Shown in pieces: positions 60,036 through 64,000 of a stretch of DNA of 64,000 bases. Position numbers and translations under genes: made by a program. The stretch spans positions 4,485,501-4,549,500 of the forward strand of contig JAGFBZ010000814.1 in assembly GCA_018398805.1 (NCBI GenBank). Direction: 5' to 3'. The notes beneath the pieces were generated by a model. That model ran no database searches. It was given only the letters and a program-made list of their open reading frames with translations, and was not told where the DNA came from. The stretch is from Hirundichthys speculiger (lineage: Eukaryota; Chordata; Actinopteri; Beloniformes; Exocoetidae). The first letter of the stretch is position 1. Each line of letters begins with the position of its first letter.

Positions 60036-62106
60036 TTTGCATAACCCTAGACAGAGTGGAGAATTTGACCTGACAGTGAAATATTTTAAGTATCTATATG
60101 GCCAGAGTAGTGAGACAAGCACTGACACATCTTCTAAGTTGCTCAAATTATTATTACTACGAGAAGGGCTTCCCAACAGAACAAAAAGAAAGAAAGAGGC
60201 GCAATATGTACAAAAACCAAAAAGAGTACAAGAAGAACGCCAAGACCGAAAGATAAACAGCACAAAGAAAGCTGTAGTATGCACATCCTCTGCAATATGA
60301 TGAAAGTTTATTCTGGAGGATGTGTACACAACAGTAGCAACTGTTGTTTGCATTGCTTATTCTGTATTATTAAGAAACCCAAGACTGAGGAAACCACTGA
60401 TATGTCCCTTTTGCCAAATTCCCTTTCTTGCACTCCACCATTAAATGGAAATGATTTCTGATCGCTACCTAGCAGCTCCTGAATCAAATGACTGACCCCA
60501 AGGTGAACATGGCACTATATAGCCCCATTGCAAGCTCATTGAGCCAGTCATCCATGGTAGACATCATTACTTCCATATTTTACAGGTGTCCAAAGTGATA
60601 TTGCTTTACTGCTGGGGTGGGTGTTTGAGTATTTATGTCTGTGTAAGCAACCAATTGTAAGAAAGAATAGGTGGATAAAAATAGGTGGATGACCAGTAAA
60701 ACAAGACATGGTGTTTGTCTCCTGACCCCCTGTGTTATAACACAGCCCTGGTACATTGCAGCTGAGACACACATCAGTGTATAAGTATAAGTATAAGTAA
60801 TGATTTCTGAATACAATTAACTGATTTGCATGTATTATATGAAAAGTCATTTTATTATGCTATCCCTTGATCCCAGGTCCAGGTTTTTATTAATTTCAAT
60901 AAAATAAGTAATTCTCCAAAGTTTAGAAAATAGCTATGTCCTGGCTTACTGCAACACTGACTTAATGATGTCATGCTCTTTAATATTCAAGTATTTCCAA
61001 AACACAAAATGCTCACTTTTTTCAAGTGTTATGGATGCCTTTAGCATGAATGTTTGCTGATGTGTGGAAAAGTCCTGTGTGTGTGTGTGGGTGTGTGTGT
61101 GGGTGTGGTGTGTGTGTGTTGTGTGTGAGAGAGAGAGAGTGGGGGGTGGAGAGATATCTATGCACTGGTATAGTGAATTGGAAATAGAGGTTCACAAGGG
61201 GGTGGCAGAAAGGCTCTCCTATGGCCTCTCAAGATAATGAAAACACTGAAGCAGAAACTAAAATCTGACCACTGCAAAAAGTGTTCCGAGGTAGGAAGAT
61301 GAATAGCCTTCTGCACCAGCCCTCTGAATTCTGGGTATCAATGCCTTTTCAATTCACTTACTTTTTGTAATCATCAAGGTCAAAAGGCAAGTTATACCAC
61401 CATAGAAATAAATAAAACAGGTTGGCAGCAAATTAAGGCAAAAGGGGAACAAAGTCATGCCTCTAGCTAGTACCAGAAAAAACAAGGGTAGAAAATCTCA
61501 CATGAAAGCTAATTTTAGATAACATCAAGCTTTGCTATTTGACTAATTGGAATACACTTTAGTCCTCATACAAAAGTGCCTTTAGCACTAGAAACATTTT
61601 GTGTGAAAGGTTTTTGTTATGCAAAACATTATTCCATCCATGACTGTATCCATAAGCTGTTGATAGTGAATATGGTAGGTTAATCCAATTGTTTGTAATT
61701 CTTGCATTACTTTAAAAGGGGGCTGATAACACTGGCTTTATTACCTTTTGTTCTGATTTAACTTGGTCTTACAATAGCCAAAATTTAACCAAATTTAACA
61801 TTTTTTTCTAGTTTACAATAATTAATTCATCATTGTATCTCTTCACTTTATTTTTAATAGAGCTATAGCTGACAGTGATCAGAAATGCATGGTTTTCTGC
61901 TTGATTTTCATAACCAGTGCCCAAGCAAGAAGGTTCTCTAGTATGAGTTTAGAAAAAGACAAAGCATGCTAACTTTTCCCCGCTCAAGAATGTGATTATA
62001 TTAATTTTCTATTTATTGTAAACCTGCCTCATCCTAGTGAGGATTGCAAGGCTTCATGCCCATCCAAGCTTTCATCTGGTAAGTACAAGGGTGCACCCTG
62101 CACAAG
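60036..62106. other. Non-coding interval with (GT)n(GA)n
   Basis: No gene is recognised. A (GT)n tract with G interruptions followed by (GA)n lies at 61075-61138. Just left of the hAT fragment, 61984-62106 holds CACCCTGCACAAGTCACC and CTAGTGAGGATTG, which resembles the tail of another fish repeat in reverse orientation. Confidence 0.5.
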
Positions 62107-62705
62107 TCACCAAACCATCACATAACCAACACATAGATGCATGAGGTGAGGCGAGATGTCACTGTCAACAACCTTGTGCGCCATACAGTGAAAGTAAATA
62201 GCGCTGGGGTGATCCTGGCGCATCCTCTGCTGCACTCCGTTAACTTTCCCAGCCATAACGGCAGCACCATCGTAACACTGTGCAACCACAGGGAGTTTGG
62301 AGATTCCATGTTCATCCAGGAACTTTTTAATCTGACCGTGAATTATTATATATAATAAAAAATAAAATATGATTTTTTTTTTTTGTGCTTGTGTGTGTGA
62401 CAACTTTGGGGAAACTAAGCTTCTCCTAGCCTCTTAATAGTGCCACCTATGCTGTGCGCGTATCCCTCTGACCCTCTCCTTGCGCTCGGAGTACCCGAGA
62501 TGTACTCAGTGGTAGAAGGTAGATGTCATCATACCTGTTCCTCTGGCTCAATGCTTATCTAATGCTTCGTCCTGCAATATTTTAAAAAGCACATCAGCTG
62601 CGCCAAGACGCACAGCCGCTCCCAGAGGCTGTGTGTCTTGGCGCACCAACTTTACCTGGAGCGCACCAACTATCTGGGACTTTCAGGTACCTAAGCATCT
62701 GACGT
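62107..62705 (-). mobile_element. Family H copy 3: fragment with hAT transposase core
   Basis: On the minus strand, 62705-62440 matches copy 1 at 7190-7500: AGATAGTTGGTGCGCTCC, AGCCAGAGGAACAGGTATGA, then GATGACATCTACC and CAGAGGGATACGCGCAC. The CAG|GTATGA step looks like a 5' splice site. Beyond an AT-rich stretch comes the transposase core fragment at 62340-62150. The two ends seen in copies 1 and 2 are missing, so this is a truncated copy. It supplies the evidence that family H descends from a hAT transposon. Confidence 0.7.
62150..62345 (-). pseudogene. hAT transposase catalytic core fragment
   Basis: The minus strand encodes GQIKKFLDEHGISKLPVVAQ, CYDGAAVMAGKVNGVQQRMR and QDHPSAIYFHCMAHKVVD. 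The YDGAA motif carries the second catalytic Asp of hAT enzymes, and HCMAH is the conserved C-x-x-H motif about 25 residues later. Spacing fits DUF4371/ZMYM-type hAT transposases. After VVD the frame leaves the family and stops at about 62107, so only around 60 residues are present. The fragment looks less decayed than the dimerisation exon of copy 1. Confidence 0.8.
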
Positions 62706-64000
62706 AAATAAAGCTTGGTGTTTATTTGAGGAACTTTGATGTTAATGTACTGTGATTTGTAAATGTCTTTATATTCGGAGGCTTTGTATGTTTTTTTTTT
62801 TTTTTTTAATCCAACCCAAATCTGTTCTTCTCCAGAACTTTGTCTCACTTGTCAAAAAAGCTCCTTATTGGTCTTCTTGTCCTGCTTGCTTGGTGGTGCT
62901 GCTTACATAGTGGCATTTCTGACATAGAGGTGTTTCACAGCAAGTTTATATATACACAAAGACTATGTGCCACTTAAGCTGTTTTTGCACATAAACACTG
63001 GAAAAATTTAGGAGAATATGCAGATAATTTGGCCTGGACTTTCTGATCGGTTGCTGTTCACACAAGCTCTTCACAGCAGTTTTCTGGTTGAGATGCACTC
63101 TCACAGCTAGAAATGCGAGGGAGGTGGTGTGGTTGAACGGCTGCCTGGGATGCAGAGGAGATAAGACATGTTTCAAATAGGACAACACTTTGAGATGAGG
63201 CTCCCTGGTAACTATTTGTGTGAAAATCAATACCAGATGTATTTGAATGCATCCACAATGGCTTGGAGAGAGTTGCATGTAGCGTACATGTCAGCAGAAA
63301 AGAAAATGAAGCAATGACTCTAACCATTATACAGTCTTACTCAACAAAGTAAATGTTCCAGAAGGTTAGATGGTATCTGTTACATTTCATATTCACACAC
63401 ACTCACACATATAAACGCATGATTAAATGCTGTTGATGTTTACGTTCTTACATGCCACCCATCTCTAGAACATCTAACAAGTACATTGGATACGCAAACA
63501 CAGTTTTAGATTGCACACAAGTGAATTGATCTTTCTCTTGGTAATTGATCGCACCATATTACAATTTAGGGTGAATACATACAAGATGCACTCTTTATTT
63601 TAGTAATTAATTAATTTTCAAAAAATATGTATTTATTTATTGTGTTTATTTTTTGCAAGTTCCTTCATTTTCTCCTTCTACAAAATGCAGTAGGAGATCA
63701 GCAAAATTTAATAACTTGTGATTGTGTGACAGTGTTAGCCACAGCTGAAGGTTATTCTGTGAAACAGGTTCATGCTTTATATGGCTCAGCATGGTAAATT
63801 AAATCAATACCAACAAATGCCTAGTACTACCATTTACAGCATGATGCCAAAGGGAATTTCAGTCCTGCTATAACTTCAGCACAAGACTCTATAAAGTTAG
63901 AAACAACAGGGCCTTTTTTAGTTCATGTTAATATTATGAGTCTTTAATCTACTATTTTTTATCTGTTGAAGAAGTAAGACTAATTTCAGCCAATAAATAA
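62706..64000. other. Non-coding interval to window end
   Basis: No gene or mobile element is recognised. A 19-base poly-T run lies near 62791-62808 and AT-rich sequence near 63600-63650. Confidence 0.5.

Noticed and set aside
59860..60300. A 146-codon plus-strand frame as a lysine-rich protein
   Set aside because: It starts within a SINE and runs through its A-rich tail, which produces the Lys-rich stretch.

Overview
This window is animal nuclear DNA, most likely from a teleost fish. It is AT-rich, full of microsatellites, has no compact gene layout, and carries repeat types typical of fish genomes: L2-like LINEs ending in a GGCAAG-type tail, tRNA-derived SINEs, a BED-finger hAT remnant, a Tigger/pogo-like element, a Ty3/gypsy remnant, a solo LTR and palindromic MITEs. 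Species cannot be decided from this sequence alone. I found no host protein-coding gene, rRNA, functional tRNA or CRISPR array that I can support. Every reading frame that I recognise belongs to a broken transposable element.

Layout. Bases 1-3.8 kb are unannotated non-coding DNA. Bases 3.8-9.1 kb form a dense nest of elements: a LINE reverse transcriptase on the plus strand is split by a Tigger/pogo-like element that is itself split by a 555-bp hAT-like element. Next to it, an L2 LINE on the minus strand is split near its 3' end by a hAT-derived element (here 'family H') that contains an RTE-like repeat, which in turn contains a SINE. Bases 9.9-12.2 kb hold a palindromic hAT MITE, a (TA)n tract and a 455-bp solo LTR. 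Bases 12.2-19 kb are repeat-poor and rich in TAATTA/TAATCA motifs, and look like candidate conserved regulatory DNA. A hAT MITE lies at 21.6 kb and a scrambled Ty3/gypsy remnant at 23.1-25.1 kb.

Bases 25-44 kb are mostly quiet DNA with further candidate regulatory blocks, plus a second family H copy at 35.9-36.6 kb that keeps both ends. A roughly 125-bp unit occurs twice in direct orientation near 44.4 and 45.8 kb. Bases 46.9-51.9 kb hold two copies of one LINE family arranged head to head, with nested insertions: a Tc1/mariner-like fragment, a hAT remnant with a frameshifted BED zinc finger, and a TTAA-type MITE. A Harbinger-like element lies at 52.7-53.4 kb, a perfect 31-bp-arm hairpin at 55.7 kb, a SINE at 59.8 kb and a third family H copy, with hAT transposase core residues, at 62.1-62.7 kb.

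The elements do not form a pathway. The most informative theme is family H, seen at three stages of decay in one window. One copy has a transposase core fragment and another a C-terminal dimerisation exon. Two copies keep both ends, with subterminal TAGCGGG-type repeats. I did not find a new functional system. The repeat-poor blocks are plausible regulatory DNA of a distant developmental gene, but that needs cross-species alignment.
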